From Vibrio sp. 10N.286.49.B1 (GTDB lineage Bacteria; Pseudomonadota; Gammaproteobacteria; Enterobacterales; Vibrionaceae): 30,242 bases of DNA. The notes beneath the pieces are model-generated. The model did no database searches, had not been told where the DNA came from, and saw nothing but the letters and a program-made list of their open reading frames with translations. The stretch spans positions 1-30,242 of the forward strand of contig NZ_MCUW01000032.1 of assembly GCF_002873335.1 (NCBI RefSeq). The letters are read 5' to 3'. Each line of letters opens with the position of its first letter. The first letter of the stretch is position 1. The translations under genes were made by a program, and so were the position numbers. Of the stretch, positions 1-10,063 are shown piece by piece.

Positions 1-43
1 TAAGTAATTAAGTAATTAAGTCAGCCAACTAAATGACAGACAT

Positions 44-74
44 AAAAAAACGCAGCCATTGGCTGCGTTTTTTT
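44..74 (-). terminator. Intrinsic terminator of the ptsH-ptsI-crr operon
   Basis: A 7-bp GC-rich stem (CGCAGCC / GGCTGCG) with a 3-nt loop is flanked by seven A on one side and seven T on the other. It lies 17 bp past the crr stop. The symmetry means it could stop transcription from either strand. The 8-bp tandem TAAGTAAT at 1-24 lies beyond it and has no evident role. Confidence 0.9.
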
Positions 75-90
75 CGACGTATCTAAATAA

Positions 91-600
91 TTACTTAGTT
101 ACGCGTAGTACTGGTGTTTCACCAACAGTAACAGAACCAGAAAGCTTGTTCAGCTCTTTGATTTCGTCCATGTTAGAGATAACAACTGGAGTCAACGTTG
201 ATTTAGCTTTTTCTTCAAGAAGAGCTAGATCGAATTCGATAACCGTGTCACCAGCTTTCACTGATTGGCCTTCTTCAGCGATACGCTTGAAGCCTTCACC
301 TTTCAGTTCAACAGTGTCGATACCGAAGTGTACGAATAGCTCAATGCCATCGTCAGATTCGATAGAGAACGCGTGGTTCGTTTCGAAGATCTTACCGATA
401 GTACCGTTTACAGGAGCGACCATTTTGTCACCAGCTGGTTTGATAGCGATACCGTCACCAACAATTTTCTCAGCAAAAACGACATCTGGCACGTCTTCGA
501 TGTTTACGATCTCACCAGATAGTGGTGCGATGATTTCGATTGCACCAGCGTCAGCGCTGTCGTCAGATACTAGCTTCTTCAGTTTGTCAAAGAGACCCAT
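91..600 (-). CDS. crr: PTS glucose-specific enzyme IIA (EIIA-Glc)
   Basis: EIIA-Glc takes phosphate from HPr-P and passes it to the membrane EIICB sugar transporters. In enteric bacteria its phosphorylation state also controls adenylate cyclase and inducer exclusion. The 169-residue length is that of the family. The two active-site histidines are His76 (in ETNHAF) and His91 (in LFVHFGID), numbered with Met1. The start has a good ribosome site (AGGAG, spacing 7). It is the last gene of ptsH-ptsI-crr, 41 bp after ptsI, and is followed at once by a strong terminator. As a soluble cytoplasmic protein it has no signal or membrane segment. Assignment rests on motif, length and operon context and is firm. 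Confidence 0.97.
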   Translation of the reverse strand: MGLFDKLKKLVSDDSADAGAIEIIAPLSGEIVNIEDVPDVVFAEKIVGDGIAIKPAGDKMVAPVNGTIGKIFETNHAFSIESDDGIELFVHFGIDTVELKGEGFKRIAEEGQSVKAGDTVIEFDLALLEEKAKSTLTPVVISNMDEIKELNKLSGSVTVGETPVLRVTK

Positions 601-641
601 GTTGTGCTCCTAAAGGTTTGATTTTATTCTGCTCAATTATA

Positions 642-2369
642 TTAGCAGTTTGTCTTTTCTGCGATAAATTTTTCGACGTGCGCTTCAATTTCTGCAGCAG
701 TCGCCATTTCTAGCGCTTCGTCCGCCATAGCTTTTACTTCTGCGAAGTTAGCGTTACGGATAACTTTCTTAACCTTAGGAATAGAAATACCGCTCATACT
801 AAACTCATCTAGGCCCATGCCTAGTAGAAGTAGCGTCGCGCGTTCGTCGCCAGCAAGCTCGCCACACATACCCGTCCACTTACCTTCTTTATGAGAAGCG
901 TCGATCACCTGTTTAATTACGGTTAATACCGCTGGTGATAGTGGGTTGTATAGGTGAGAAATTAGCTCGTTACCACGGTCTACTGCTAGAGTATACTGAG
1001 TTAAGTCGTTAGTACCAATACTAAAGAATGAAACTTCTTTAGCAAGGTGGTGAGCAATCGCTGCCGCAGCTGGTGTTTCAACCATGACACCGATTTCAAT
1101 ATCTTCATCAAACGCAATGTTTTCAGCACGAAGTTCTGCTTTATATTCTTCGATTGCTTTTTTCAGCTCACGAATTTCTTCAACAGAAATAATCATCGGG
1201 AACATGATGCGAAGCGTACCGTGTGCAGAAGCACGCAGGATACCACGAACCTGGTCACGAAGGATTTCACGACGATCCAAGCTGATACGCACTGCGCGCC
1301 AGCCAAGGAATGGATTCATTTCTTTTGGAAGATCCATGTACGGAAGGTCTTTATCACCACCAATATCCATAGTACGGATAATGATAGATTGACCATTCAT
1401 CGCTTCAGCAACTTCTTTATACGCTTGATACTGCACTTCTTCATTTGGAAGAGAATCGCGGTCCATGAATAGGAATTCAGTACGATATAGACCCACACCT
1501 TCACCGCCGTTACGGATAATACCGTCACAGTCTTTTACGGTACCGATGTTGCCACAAACTTCTACACGGTGTCCGTCTAGAGTTTCAGCGTGTAAGTCTT
1601 TTAGTTTTGCTAGTTCTTCTTTTTCAGCGAAGAACGATTCACGGACTTGTTTCGCTTCAGCCAATTCAGCTTCAGAAGGGTTGATGATGATCTTGTTGTT
1701 CATCGCATCCAACACCAACATGTCGCCGTTTTTCACTTGCTTCGTAATATCGTTAGTACCAACGATAGCCGGAAGCTCTAAAGAGCGAGCCATGATTGAC
1801 GTATGTGAAGTACGGCCACCGATATCGCACGCAAATCCAAGAACATAATCAAGATTGATCTGCGCAGTTTCAGAAGGCGTTAGATCGTAAGCAACAAGAA
1901 TAACTTGCTCATCGATATCGCTAAGTGAAACGATATTAATGCCTAGTGCATTTTTAACAAATCGAGTACCGATATCACGGATATCAGTGGCACGTTCTTT
2001 TAGATATTCATCATCTAAAGATTCAAGTGCACACGCTTGCTCTTCGATTACCGTGTAGATAGCGTAATCAGCTGACATTTTGTCTTTTTTGATGAGAGCT
2101 AAGATTTCGTCTTCTAGCTCTTCATCTTCAAGAAGCATAATGTGGCCTTCGAAGATGGCTTCTTTTTCTTCACCAAATGTCTCTAGTGCTTTTTGCTTAA
2201 CAATCTCTAGCTGAGCTGAAGATTTGTTACGAGCGTCAAAGAAACATTGAACTTGAGCTTCAACTTGGTCATCAGAGATGGCTGTTTTGTTGAGAACAAT
2301 TTCGTCTTCTTGAAGTAGTAATGCTTTACCAAACGCAATACCAGGAGATGCTAGGATGCCTGAAATCAT
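642..2369 (-). CDS. ptsI: PTS enzyme I (phosphoenolpyruvate-protein phosphotransferase)
   Basis: Enzyme I starts the phosphotransferase chain by moving phosphate from PEP to HPr, using its own histidine as intermediate. At 575 residues it is the standard length. The phosphorylated His is His189 in [13 protein letters not shown], in the N-terminal swivelling domain. The C-terminal PEP-binding barrel shows [29 protein letters not shown] and GMCGELAGD, the last carrying the catalytic Cys. The gene lies 135 bp after ptsH, with a hairpin in the gap, and 41 bp before crr. No truncation or missing residue is seen. Confidence 0.98.
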   Translation of the reverse strand: MISGILASPGIAFGKALLLQEDEIVLNKTAISDDQVEAQVQCFFDARNKSSAQLEIVKQKALETFGEEKEAIFEGHIMLLEDEELEDEILALIKKDKMSADYAIYTVIEEQACALESLDDEYLKERATDIRDIGTRFVKNALGINIVSLSDIDEQVILVAYDLTPSETAQINLDYVLGFACDIGGRTSHTSIMARSLELPAIVGTNDITKQVKNGDMLVLDAMNNKIIINPSEAELAEAKQVRESFFAEKEELAKLKDLHAETLDGHRVEVCGNIGTVKDCDGIIRNGGEGVGLYRTEFLFMDRDSLPNEEVQYQAYKEVAEAMNGQSIIIRTMDIGGDKDLPYMDLPKEMNPFLGWRAVRISLDRREILRDQVRGILRASAHGTLRIMFPMIISVEEIRELKKAIEEYKAELRAENIAFDEDIEIGVMVETPAAAAIAHHLAKEVSFFSIGTNDLTQYTLAVDRGNELISHLYNPLSPAVLTVIKQVIDASHKEGKWTGMCGELAGDERATLLLLGMGLDEFSMSGISIPKVKKVIRNANFAEVKAMADEALEMATAAEIEAHVEKFIAEKTNC

Positions 2370-2460
2370 AGCTTTACCTTAATGTGGTCAAATGTATAAA
2401 GAAAGGGTGACTTACATTGCTATCACTAATGTGTAGCTGAAAGTGCGCGCTAAATCCAAT

Positions 2461-2491
2461 AAAGCCACTTTGCTTAAAACAAAATGGCTTT
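2461..2491 (-). promoter_or_regulatory. Intercistronic hairpin between ptsH and ptsI
   Basis: The arms 2461-2472 and 2480-2491 form a 12-bp stem with one mismatch and a 7-nt loop. In the minus-strand RNA it starts 13 nt after the ptsH stop. There is no proper U-tract after it, so it looks like a leaky attenuator or an RNA-stability element rather than a full terminator. Inference: it would let ptsH mRNA exceed ptsI-crr mRNA, which fits the known excess of HPr over enzyme I. Confidence 0.55.
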
Positions 2492-2504
2492 AGAAGAGTG
2501 CTGC

Positions 2505-2762
2505 TTAGTGAAGCTCGTCCATTAGAGCAACTAGGTGATCTACTGCTTGTTGAGCCTGTGGGCCTTCAGCAGAGATAGTTACGTTAGTACCTTTAACTAG
2601 ACCTAGAGTCTGTAGCTTGAATAGGCTTTTTGCGCTAGCGCTTTTACCGTTAGAAGTCACAGTGATGTCGGCGTCAAAAGATTTTGCTTCTTTAACGAAC
2701 TGCGCTGCAGGACGAGTGTGAAGGCCGTTTTCTGCTGTGATTTCTACTTGCTTCTCGTACAT
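2505..2762 (-). CDS. ptsH: PTS phosphocarrier protein HPr
   Basis: HPr relays phosphate from enzyme I to the sugar-specific EIIA proteins. It is 85 residues, the typical length. The phosphorylated His15 lies in [12 protein letters not shown], and Ser46 (the regulatory serine position of HPr proteins) is in the segment KSASAKS. The start has GGGGT about 10 nt upstream. It is the first gene of the pts operon; about 300 bp separate it from cysK, and a terminator stands between them, so it has its own promoter. Confidence 0.98.
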   Translation of the reverse strand: MYEKQVEITAENGLHTRPAAQFVKEAKSFDADITVTSNGKSASAKSLFKLQTLGLVKGTNVTISAEGPQAQQAVDHLVALMDELH

Positions 2763-2936
2763 TGTTAATACCCCAATTGATTTATTTTATGTTTGTTTTC
2801 TTGACTAAAGCGAGCTTAGCGCCATTTATTCGGTTCTGATATAGGACTAAATAGATGACTAAATAAGAACTGCATTGGTCTTGAATTGTAGGACATGATT
2901 GCAGTCTTCGCTGTCTACATCTCCTACGACTATCCG

Positions 2937-2965
2937 TTTATAGCCTATTTATTTTTAAGCTTAAA
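2937..2965 (-). promoter_or_regulatory. Candidate ptsH promoter
   Basis: On the minus strand a -10-like TATAAA (2937-2942) is 17 bp from TTTAAG (2960-2965), a weak -35. The -35 lies in a perfect 14-bp palindrome, TTTTAAGCTTAAAA (2953-2966). It would give a leader of roughly 170 nt before ptsH. Other AT-rich -10-like boxes lie closer to the gene, and I see no clear CRP box, so the choice is tentative. The rest of 2763-3008 holds no gene I can support. Confidence 0.3.
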
Positions 2966-3008
2966 ATAAAACTATCCTGATATTACCAAAGGCTGACAGA
3001 GATTCAAC

Positions 3009-3035
3009 AAAAAAGCCCCATAAAGGGGCTTTTTT
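3009..3035 (-). terminator. Intrinsic terminator of cysK
   Basis: AAAAGCCCC and GGGGCTTTT form a perfect 9-bp stem around a 5-nt loop, with A- and T-runs on the two sides. It is 27 bp past the cysK stop and isolates the pts operon from cysK read-through. Confidence 0.9.
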
Positions 3036-3061
3036 ACAGCAAAATTTGATTTAGCAACAGA

Positions 3062-4030
3062 TTATTGCTGAATCTCTTTATCTGTGAATATGCCTGCAAA
3101 CAAGGCAGAACTTAGGTAACGCTCGCCCGAACTTGGTAGCACGGTTACGATTGTTTTTCCTTTAAATTCAGGTAGTTCAGACAGTTTATTGGCCGCTACA
3201 ACTGCTGCTCCTGATGAGATTCCGGCAAGGATACCTTCTTCTTCCATTAGGCGGCGAGTCATTGCAATCGCTTCATCAGATGTTACAAGTTCCACGCGGT
3301 CAATAAGCTCTAAATCAAGGTTTTCGGGGATAAACCCAGCACCAATCCCCTGGATTTTGTGCGGTGCAGGTTTGATTTCTTCGCCAGCAAGCACTTGAGT
3401 GATGACTGGTGATTCAGCTGGCTCAACGGCAACCGATATGATGGCTTTGCCTTTTTCGCCTTTGATATAACGACTGGTTCCCGTTAGCGTACCACCGGTG
3501 CCGACACCCGCTACAAACACATCAATTTCACCGTCAGTCGCATCCCAGATTTCTGGCCCTGTTGTCTTTTCATGAATGGCAGGGTTTGCAGGGTTGTTAA
3601 ACTGCTGTAGAAGCAGATATTTTTCTGGATTTGAAGCCACAATCTCTTCGGCTTTAGCGATGGCGCCTTTCATGCCCTTCGCGGCTTCGGTTAGTTCTAG
3701 ATTTGCGCCAAGTGCTTTTAATAGCTTGCGACGCTCTAGACTCATAGATTCAGGCATAGTGAGTGTGAGTTTGTACCCACGTGCCGCTGCTACAAATGCC
3801 AATGCGATACCGGTGTTACCACTGGTTGGCTCAACAAGCTCTACACCTGCTTTTAGTTTGCCTGCTTTCTCTGCTTCCCAAATCATGTTGGCGCCGATAC
3901 GACACTTAACACTGAAACTCGGGTTACGTGCTTCAATTTTTACCAGTACGTTGCCGTTACTTACTTTATTGAGGCGAACCAAAGGTGTGTTACCAATGGT
4001 GAGTGAGTTGTCTTCGTAGATCTTGCTCAT
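3062..4030 (-). CDS. cysK: Cysteine synthase A (O-acetylserine sulfhydrylase A)
   Basis: CysK is a PLP enzyme that makes cysteine from O-acetylserine and sulfide. From the start chosen here it is 322 residues, matching the family. The PLP lysine is Lys42 in SFSVKCRIG. The substrate loop PTSGNTGIA, the phosphate-binding [10 protein letters not shown] and the C-terminal PSSGERYLS are all present. An in-frame ATG exists 15 bp upstream (4045), but the ribosome site AAGGA lies between the two ATGs and serves the one at 4030, whose product [10 protein letters not shown] fits the family N-terminus. The order cysK-ptsHI-crr is conserved in enterics and Vibrio. About 140 bp lie between it and the upstream terminator. 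CysB regulation is expected for the family, but I cannot place a site. Confidence 0.96.
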   Translation of the reverse strand: MSKIYEDNSLTIGNTPLVRLNKVSNGNVLVKIEARNPSFSVKCRIGANMIWEAEKAGKLKAGVELVEPTSGNTGIALAFVAAARGYKLTLTMPESMSLERRKLLKALGANLELTEAAKGMKGAIAKAEEIVASNPEKYLLLQQFNNPANPAIHEKTTGPEIWDATDGEIDVFVAGVGTGGTLTGTSRYIKGEKGKAIISVAVEPAESPVITQVLAGEEIKPAPHKIQGIGAGFIPENLDLELIDRVELVTSDEAIAMTRRLMEEEGILAGISSGAAVVAANKLSELPEFKGKTIVTVLPSSGERYLSSALFAGIFTDKEIQQ

Positions 4031-4173
4031 TATATGTTCCTTCATTCAGTTAACCGTATCGGTCAGCGATTACATGCTAAGAATATGATTTTGTTCGTTG
4101 GGGGAGAAGAATTAAATAGTTATATATTATGGGGGAAAGTATGGGAGGTGTGTATTGATGAGGCTCATAGACT

Positions 4174-4229
4174 TAAAAAAAGCACAAAATCCAAGGCGAA
4201 CTCGTGGTTGGTTCGTGGATTTTGTGCTT
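4174..4229 (-). terminator. Long-stem terminator of the miaB-lnt operon
   Basis: On the minus strand a 13-bp stem (4180-4192 with 4217-4229) is followed by an asymmetric bulge and a further 5-bp stem (4197-4201 with 4211-4215) around a 9-nt loop, then seven U from 4180 to 4174. It starts 8 bp past the lnt stop. The stem is unusually long and AT-rich for an intrinsic terminator. Confidence 0.85.
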
Positions 4230-4236
4230 AATTACG

Positions 4237-5742
4237 CTACTTTCTACGCAAGAAAAAGGCTGCGCTTAGGCTCGCAAGCACCCAAAAGTAAAGCGGCCAT
4301 GTGCCGGCTTCTCGATACCAGGTTGTGCCATTCGTTGGTGTGACTTCTGTGCGTAAAACGGCGGTCTCAAATTGTGGGATCTGAGCGGTAATCTTACCCA
4401 TATGGTCCGTTACTGCCGTCACGCCATTATTTGTTGAGCGGATGAGCGGAATACCTAACTCTAACGCTCGCATACGCGCTATTTCCATATGCTGTAATGG
4501 TCCGATTGAGTGACCGAACCACGCATCGTTAGAGAGAGTGAGAAGATAGTCGGTTTCTGGTGTCACGTTTTGGCGTACTTGTTCATTAAATATAATCTCG
4601 TAGCACAGTGCCGCTGCCATGTGCGCACCGTTGGCGACGATATTAGGTTGAACATACGCCCCACGACTGAATGAAGACATCGGCAAGTTAAAGAAAGGCG
4701 CAATAGGGCGAAGGATATCTTCAAGCGGTACAAACTCACCAAATGGTAGGAGGTGGTGTTTGTGAAAACGTTCATCCATATCCAGTTCATAATCACCATA
4801 AGGTGTTTGACCGACGACAAGGATGCTATTGAAGTAACTGTCCGTCTCTGTCTTATTAATGACGCCAGTAATGATGGCCGAGTCGTTCATTTTCGCAGCC
4901 GAGTCTAAATTACTTAGAAAGGATGGCAGCTCAAACTCCATGGCTGGAATGGCCGCTTCTGGCCAAATGATAATATCAGCATCCCAGTTTTCTCGGCTCA
5001 AATCCGTGTACTTCATGATGGTTGGCCAGCGCTGACTTGGCAGCCATTTTAACGCTTGGTCAACATTACCCTGGATCAGAGCTACGGTTTTAGTGCGCGA
5101 ATCATCAGGGGTGACCCACTCGTAGTGGCGTAGTCCAAACCCAACAGAAAAGATGACCAAAGGAATCAGCGCGATCTGCCAGTATTTATTATAAATGGCA
5201 TAGGCAAGACTACCCGCGGTGAGCAGGATCACAAAGGTAATGAGCTCAACACCGCCCATTGGTGCAAAGCTCGCAAGGGGAGAGTCAATCTGGCTGTACC
5301 CCAGCCAAAGCCAAGGGAAACCGGTCATTACCCAGCCACGAGCCCAATCAAAGATGAGCCACAATGCCGGTGCTGCTAATAGGTAGCGAGTTCGGTTGTC
5401 TTTGGCAAAGAAGCGATTTAGCGACCATGCAAACAGTGCGGAATAAACGGATAGGTAACCGACAAGCAAGGACATCAGGAACACACTAGCAATCTTGGGC
5501 ATTCCCCCAAAACTGTCAATGCTGACGTGTACCCAGCTAATGCCGGTTGCAAACTGGCCAAGGCCCCAAGCGTAACCAATGAAAAGTGCCTTACGTGCGG
5601 TTTGTCCTTGGATAAGCAATAGCAGAGCAAGTGGGCTTAATAATGCAAGCGGCCACCACTGATACGGAGCGAAGGCTAGGGTAGTGCTGGCGCCAACAAA
5701 AGCGGCCCCAATGGGCCGCAATAGGCGAAGATTATTCTTCAT
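4237..5742 (-). CDS. lnt: Apolipoprotein N-acyltransferase
   Basis: Lnt is an inner-membrane enzyme that adds the third acyl chain to the N-terminal cysteine of lipoproteins, the last maturation step before Lol sorting. The 501 residues comprise an N-terminal set of hydrophobic helices (about 8-205), a periplasmic nitrilase-like domain and a C-terminal helix (about 480-497). The catalytic triad is visible: Glu262 ([10 protein letters not shown]), Lys328 ([12 protein letters not shown]) and Cys380 (ALCYEIIF). It is the last gene of miaB-ybeZ-ybeY-corC-lnt, 38 bp after corC. The ribosome site is weak, so translation may be coupled to the upstream gene. lolB elsewhere in this window acts later in the same lipoprotein route. 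Confidence 0.96.
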   Translation of the reverse strand: MKNNLRLLRPIGAAFVGASTTLAFAPYQWWPLALLSPLALLLLIQGQTARKALFIGYAWGLGQFATGISWVHVSIDSFGGMPKIASVFLMSLLVGYLSVYSALFAWSLNRFFAKDNRTRYLLAAPALWLIFDWARGWVMTGFPWLWLGYSQIDSPLASFAPMGGVELITFVILLTAGSLAYAIYNKYWQIALIPLVIFSVGFGLRHYEWVTPDDSRTKTVALIQGNVDQALKWLPSQRWPTIMKYTDLSRENWDADIIIWPEAAIPAMEFELPSFLSNLDSAAKMNDSAIITGVINKTETDSYFNSILVVGQTPYGDYELDMDERFHKHHLLPFGEFVPLEDILRPIAPFFNLPMSSFSRGAYVQPNIVANGAHMAAALCYEIIFNEQVRQNVTPETDYLLTLSNDAWFGHSIGPLQHMEIARMRALELGIPLIRSTNNGVTAVTDHMGKITAQIPQFETAVLRTEVTPTNGTTWYREAGTWPLYFWVLASLSAAFFLRRK

Positions 5743-5780
5743 TTAATGATGGTCTCACTTAACCGGTGAACATCGTGCTG

Positions 5781-6677
5781 TTATTCTTCAGCACTGGGTG
5801 TAACCTCAAGATCGGGGATGGTCACTTGAACTTGTACGACGCGACGATTATCAGCGGCAGTCACTTTAAAGCTATAGTTTTCTATCTCAACCACTTCCCC
5901 TCTTACAGGTAGGTGACCGAACGCTGTCATGATTAATCCACCGACGGTATCGACTTCTTCATCACTGAAGGTAGAACCAAAGGTGTCATTAAACTCTTCG
6001 ATTGTTGTCAGTGCTTTGACGGCAAACGTATGTTTGCTGAGCTTTCTGATATCGAGTTCATCATCGTCATCAAACTCATCTTCGATTTCGCCGACAATTT
6101 CTTCTAGGATGTCTTCAATGGTCACAAGACCTGAAACACCACCGAATTCGTCGACAACGATCGCCATGTGATAGCGTTCCTCTCGGAACTCCTTAAGCAA
6201 GCGGTCAACCCGTTTACTTTCTGGCACGACGACGGCAGGGCGAATGACTTCTTCAATGTCAAAAGGGGCACTATTGGAGCCCAAATAGCGGAGTAGGTCC
6301 TTAGCTAAGAGAATACCTTCCACATGGTCTTTGTCTTCGCTAATGACTGGGTAGCGAGAATGCTGTGCATCAGTCATTAGTCCAATCAATTTATCGAAGT
6401 CATCAGAACGTTCGATAGTGACCATTTGTGAGCGAGGTAGCATGATATCACGCACTCGCATTTCGGAAATTTCCATGACACCCTCGAGCATATCGCGTGT
6501 GTCATGGTCAATTAGGTCGTTAATCTCAGAGTCACGGATGACATCGACTAATTCTTGGCGATCTTTTGGTTCACCTTGAAATATTTGACCTAGGCGCTCA
6601 AAGAAGGACTTTCTACTCGGACCTTCAGATTTTTTGCTGTTTCCCTCGGGGTGAGAGGGAGAAGACTCTTCGTTCAT
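5781..6677 (-). CDS. corC: CorC/HlyC-family protein with two CBS domains
   Basis: This is the YbeX/CorC protein, linked in enterics to Mg/Co efflux and, more recently, to ribosome metabolism through its operon partners. The 298-residue protein has a charged, proline/serine-rich N-terminus (1-25), two CBS domains (about 70-190; [10 protein letters not shown] and [17 protein letters not shown] are typical) and a C-terminal CorC/HlyC domain (about 205-290). It has no membrane-spanning domain, unlike the longer CNNM-type relatives. It lies between ybeY (64-bp gap) and lnt (38-bp gap). The biochemical role is less certain than the family assignment. Confidence 0.93.
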   Translation of the reverse strand: MNEESSPSHPEGNSKKSEGPSRKSFFERLGQIFQGEPKDRQELVDVIRDSEINDLIDHDTRDMLEGVMEISEMRVRDIMLPRSQMVTIERSDDFDKLIGLMTDAQHSRYPVISEDKDHVEGILLAKDLLRYLGSNSAPFDIEEVIRPAVVVPESKRVDRLLKEFREERYHMAIVVDEFGGVSGLVTIEDILEEIVGEIEDEFDDDDELDIRKLSKHTFAVKALTTIEEFNDTFGSTFSDEEVDTVGGLIMTAFGHLPVRGEVVEIENYSFKVTAADNRRVVQVQVTIPDLEVTPSAEE

Positions 6678-6741
6678 GATTTCTCAATTCAGAATGCTAT
6701 CAGACGTGTGATAGCGCACATAAGAAGAGGCGGAGATGCCT

Positions 6742-7206
6742 CTATTTTTTCTCTGCTATATAAGGGGCTTCAAATCCCATATCTAGCATGATTTCGGTTT
6801 CTAAAGCTTCCATTTCGTCGGCTTCATTATCGTCAATATGATCATAACCTAGCAGATGAAGGCTGCCGTGTACAACCATATGTGCCCAGTGTGCAGTTTG
6901 GCTTTTTGACTGCTCTTTTGCTTCTTTTTCGACAACTTGGCGACAAATAACCAGATCACCGAGCAAACTAATCTCGATTCCTGGTGGTGCTTCAAACGGA
7001 AAAGACAGCACATTAGTTGATTTGTCTTTGCCACGATAGTCGTGATTCAACTGGTGACTTTCTTCCTCATCCACAATTCTCACTGTGAGTTCAGCGTCTT
7101 TTTGAAATGGAGTGATTGTTTTGTCTAGCCAGTGCTGAATATCGGCTTGCGATGGTAACCCTTCTTCAGATTCGACCGCTAGCTGTAGATCAAGTTCAAT
7201 GCTCAT
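6742..7206 (-). CDS. ybeY: Endoribonuclease YbeY (16S rRNA 3' processing and ribosome quality control)
   Basis: YbeY is a zinc-dependent single-strand RNase acting in 16S rRNA 3'-end maturation and in decay of faulty 70S ribosomes. The zinc motif [11 protein letters not shown] gives ligands His113, His117 and His123, and the conserved Arg is in [15 protein letters not shown] (Arg58). Length is 154 residues, as expected. Its ATG overlaps the ybeZ stop by one base (TAATG), so the two are probably translationally coupled. The hairpin AGAGGC/GCCTCT over the stop (6726-6743) is followed by T's only on the plus strand and is not a terminator for this operon. Confidence 0.97.
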   Translation of the reverse strand: MSIELDLQLAVESEEGLPSQADIQHWLDKTITPFQKDAELTVRIVDEEESHQLNHDYRGKDKSTNVLSFPFEAPPGIEISLLGDLVICRQVVEKEAKEQSKSQTAHWAHMVVHGSLHLLGYDHIDDNEADEMEALETEIMLDMGFEAPYIAEKK

Positions 7207-8309
7207 TATTCACCTGCCGATGGCGTTGTATTGGTTGTGCCATTATTTGCGGCGCTGTTATTGGCCTTAACGGCATCATATTCTTCGCGACGACGACGCT
7301 CAATTTCTTTACGAGCTTTTTGGTCTTCAGATTCCCACTTTTCATAGGCATTAACGATGCGAGCCACCACTGGGTGTCGAACCACATCATCAGCTTGGAA
7401 GAAATTGAAACTGATCTCGTCAACATCACTTAATACTTCGACGGCGTGGCGTAGACCCGATTTAGCGCCACGAGGCAAATCTATTTGAGTGACATCACCA
7501 GTAATGACGGCGCGAGAGTTAAATCCAATACGCGTGAGGAACATTTTCATTTGTTCAACGGTTGTATTTTGGCTTTCATCTAGAATGATGAAGGCGTCGT
7601 TGAGGGTACGTCCGCGCATGTAGGCTAAAGGTGCGACCTCAATGACATTGCGCTCAATGAGCTTTTCGACACGCTCAAAGCCCAGCATTTCAAACAATGC
7701 ATCATAGAGTGGGCGCAAGTAAGGATCGACCTTCTGGCTTAAATCACCGGGTAAGAAACCGAGTTTTTCGCCCGCCTCAACCGCAGGGCGAGTAAGCAAA
7801 ATACGACGGATTTCTTGACGCTCGAGTGCATCAACGGCGGCAGCAACCGCAAGGTAGGTTTTACCCGTACCTGCCGGGCCAATACCAAAGCTGATATCAT
7901 GCGTCACCATATTAACGAGATATTGCCCTTGATTAGGCGTACGAGGCTTAATAATGCCTTTCTTCGTGCGAATAAATACTTCTTTACCGTGAGCCAACTC
8001 AGATTCAGCGGTTTGCTCGAGGACACCGGATTCTTTCACCGCTAGGTGAATTTGGTCAGGTTCAATATCAGGGAACTGACCACGAACTGGCGCCGTATCA
8101 ACATACAATGATTTGATGATATCTAACGCAGCTGCAGTGGTATGTGGTTTACCCACAATGGTGAAAAAGTTGCTGCGATGATTGATTTCTACGCCCAAAC
8201 GGCGTTCTAAGTGCTTGATATTGTCATCGAAAGGACCGCATAGACTAGAAAGGCGGCGGTTATCAGAGGGCTCTAGGTTAATCTCTAAGGTAACTATTTT
8301 ATTACTCAA
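7206..8309 (-). CDS. ybeZ: PhoH-family ATPase YbeZ
   Basis: YbeZ is a PhoH-like NTPase, a suspected RNA helicase that works with YbeY. The 367 residues include a short N-terminal nucleic-acid-binding-like region, Walker A GPAGTGKT (144-151), Walker B in AFIILDESQ and the motif [17 protein letters not shown]. The C-terminal 40 residues are charged and low in complexity, ending in an Asn/Thr-rich tail. The start is TTG, not ATG: GAGG lies 7 nt before it and [20 protein letters not shown] aligns with the family N-terminus. It lies 67 bp after miaB, with a hairpin in the gap, and overlaps ybeY by one base. Confidence 0.95.
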   Translation of the reverse strand: MSNKIVTLEINLEPSDNRRLSSLCGPFDDNIKHLERRLGVEINHRSNFFTIVGKPHTTAAALDIIKSLYVDTAPVRGQFPDIEPDQIHLAVKESGVLEQTAESELAHGKEVFIRTKKGIIKPRTPNQGQYLVNMVTHDISFGIGPAGTGKTYLAVAAAVDALERQEIRRILLTRPAVEAGEKLGFLPGDLSQKVDPYLRPLYDALFEMLGFERVEKLIERNVIEVAPLAYMRGRTLNDAFIILDESQNTTVEQMKMFLTRIGFNSRAVITGDVTQIDLPRGAKSGLRHAVEVLSDVDEISFNFFQADDVVRHPVVARIVNAYEKWESEDQKARKEIERRRREEYDAVKANNSAANNGTTNTTPSAGE

Positions 8310-8343
8310 TGTGGCCTCACATATGCCCTTTGGGCGATGTATA

Positions 8344-8365
8344 GAGCCCGATTGAGACCGGGCTC
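8344..8365 (-). promoter_or_regulatory. Intercistronic hairpin between miaB and ybeZ
   Basis: A perfect 7-bp GC-rich stem (GAGCCCG / CGGGCTC, loop of 8) starts 11 nt past the miaB stop in the transcript. No U-tract follows, so it is not a standard terminator. It may mark an RNA processing or stability boundary that lets miaB and ybeZYX-lnt differ in level. Confidence 0.5.
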
Positions 8366-8376
8366 CTCATTAGGAG

Positions 8377-9801
8377 TTAAGGCGTAAAGGTTGCCACACC
8401 TAACTCATCTTCGCGACGAGTTTTTTCCATCATTTCTGTTGGAGACGTCACAACACGAAGATCGATATCTTTTTCAGTACGGAGTAACTCGCCTCGAAGA
8501 GAGTTTGCGAACAAATCAACGATCTTCACGTCAACAAACTGACCAATTAAATCTGCGCTGCCTTCAAAGTTAACCACTCGGCTATTCTCGGTACGACCGC
8601 GAAGCTCCATTAGGTTCTTCTTAGAAGGGCCTTCAACCAAGATTCGTTGTTCAGTGTCCAGCATTAGACGAGAGTAACGCATAGCTTGTGAATTCACCGT
8701 TTGTTGAAGCTCAGCCAGGCGATCTTTTTTGGTTTGCTCAGAAAGATCACAAGGATAATCTGCTGCAGGTGTCCCTGGGCGTGGTGAGAAAACAAAGCTA
8801 AAGCTCATATCAAAATCAACGTCTTTGATCAGCTTCATTGTGTCTTGGAAATCTTTGTCGCTTTCACCTGGGAAGCCAACGATGAAATCAGAACTAATTT
8901 GAATACCTGGGCGCGCTTTTCTCAACTTACGAATAATCGATTTATATTCGATGGCAGTATGAGGACGTTTCATCATGGTCAATACACGATCTGAGCCACT
9001 TTGCACAGGAAGGTGAAGGAAGCTGACTAGCTCTGGCGTATCTTCATACACCGCGATGATATCGTCGGTAAATTCCAATGGGTGGCTGGTCGTAAAGCGA
9101 ATACGGTCGATACCATCAATGGAAGCGACAAGACGCAATAAATCAGCAAATGAACAAATATCACCATCGTGCATTGGACCACGGAACGCATTGACGTTCT
9201 GACCTAGAAGGTTGACTTCACGAACCCCTTGCTCAGCAAGTTGTGCGATTTCAAAAAGCACGTCATCCATTGGGCGGCTAACTTCTTCGCCACGTGTATA
9301 CGGTACGACGCAGTACGTGCAGTACTTTGAACAACCTTCCATAATGGAAACAAAGGCTGTTGCGCCTTCAGCGCGTGGCTCTGGAAGGTTGTCGAACTTT
9401 TCAATCTCTGGGAAAGAGATGTCCATTACTGGCGCTTCATCGCTTTGAGAACGACGAATCATTTCTGGTAGACGGTGAAGGGTTTGTGGACCAAAAATTA
9501 CGTCAACAAACGGAGCACGTTTACGGATGTGATCGCCTTCTTGGGTTGCGACACAACCACCAACACCAATCACGACACCTTCTTTTTTGTCTTTAAGTGT
9601 TTTCCAACGACCGAGTTGATGGAATACCTTTTCTTGTGCCTTTTCGCGGATTGAACAGGTATTCAAAAGTAAGACGTCTGCTTCCTCAGGCACATCTGTC
9701 AGCTCATAGCCGTTTGCAGCATTAAGCAGGTCGGCCATTTTTGATGAATCGTATTCGTTCATCTGGCAACCCCAGGTTTTAATTAGCAGTTTCTTACTCA
9801 T
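8377..9801 (-). CDS. miaB: tRNA-2-methylthio-N6-isopentenyladenosine synthase
   Basis: MiaB is a radical-SAM methylthiotransferase that converts i6A37 to ms2i6A37 in tRNAs reading UNN codons. At 474 residues from the ATG at 9801 it equals the usual length. An in-frame GTG directly before it is the alternative start. Domains: N-terminal MTTase with Cys in [28 protein letters not shown] and GVGGCVATQ (second iron-sulfur cluster); the radical-SAM cluster motif CSKYCTYC; and a C-terminal TRAM domain. It heads the operon to lnt and is divergent from ubiF. A TATAAT on the minus strand (9848-9853) is a plausible -10, though I find no convincing -35. Confidence 0.97.
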   Translation of the reverse strand: MSKKLLIKTWGCQMNEYDSSKMADLLNAANGYELTDVPEEADVLLLNTCSIREKAQEKVFHQLGRWKTLKDKKEGVVIGVGGCVATQEGDHIRKRAPFVDVIFGPQTLHRLPEMIRRSQSDEAPVMDISFPEIEKFDNLPEPRAEGATAFVSIMEGCSKYCTYCVVPYTRGEEVSRPMDDVLFEIAQLAEQGVREVNLLGQNVNAFRGPMHDGDICSFADLLRLVASIDGIDRIRFTTSHPLEFTDDIIAVYEDTPELVSFLHLPVQSGSDRVLTMMKRPHTAIEYKSIIRKLRKARPGIQISSDFIVGFPGESDKDFQDTMKLIKDVDFDMSFSFVFSPRPGTPAADYPCDLSEQTKKDRLAELQQTVNSQAMRYSRLMLDTEQRILVEGPSKKNLMELRGRTENSRVVNFEGSADLIGQFVDVKIVDLFANSLRGELLRTEKDIDLRVVTSPTEMMEKTRREDELGVATFTP

Positions 9802-10063
9802 CACTATCGCTCGTCAGTTATTTAAATTTGGTAGAACTATTGTTTAAATTATAGCCGCCATCTCGGCGGTAAGCGGCGTATTGTACTGCTTTAAAAACCG
9901 CCTGACTAGTAGTAGCAAGAAAACTCTTTGAGCGCTTATGTCATCAATGATGCATGACAAAAATAGCCTCTGCATATGTAAGGAAATTTAGTGAAAATTA
10001 CTCGCCCTTTGATGGTACGAACCGTACAATAAAAATACGTAGAATTCAGGGTAGTAGTGAACA

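Noticed and set aside
1..24. 8-bp tandem TAAGTAAT at the window edge
   Set aside because: Only about two and a half copies in AT-rich DNA; not enough to claim an element.
59..613. 184-residue plus-strand open frame opposite crr
   Set aside because: Serine-rich antisense shadow of a strongly conserved gene; it starts in the terminator and has no ribosome site.
6726..6750. Plus-strand terminator-like hairpin AGAGGC/GCCTCT with T-run at the ybeY stop
   Set aside because: The T-run is on the plus strand, where no gene arrives; on the minus strand no U-tract follows, and corC and lnt lie downstream in the same operon.
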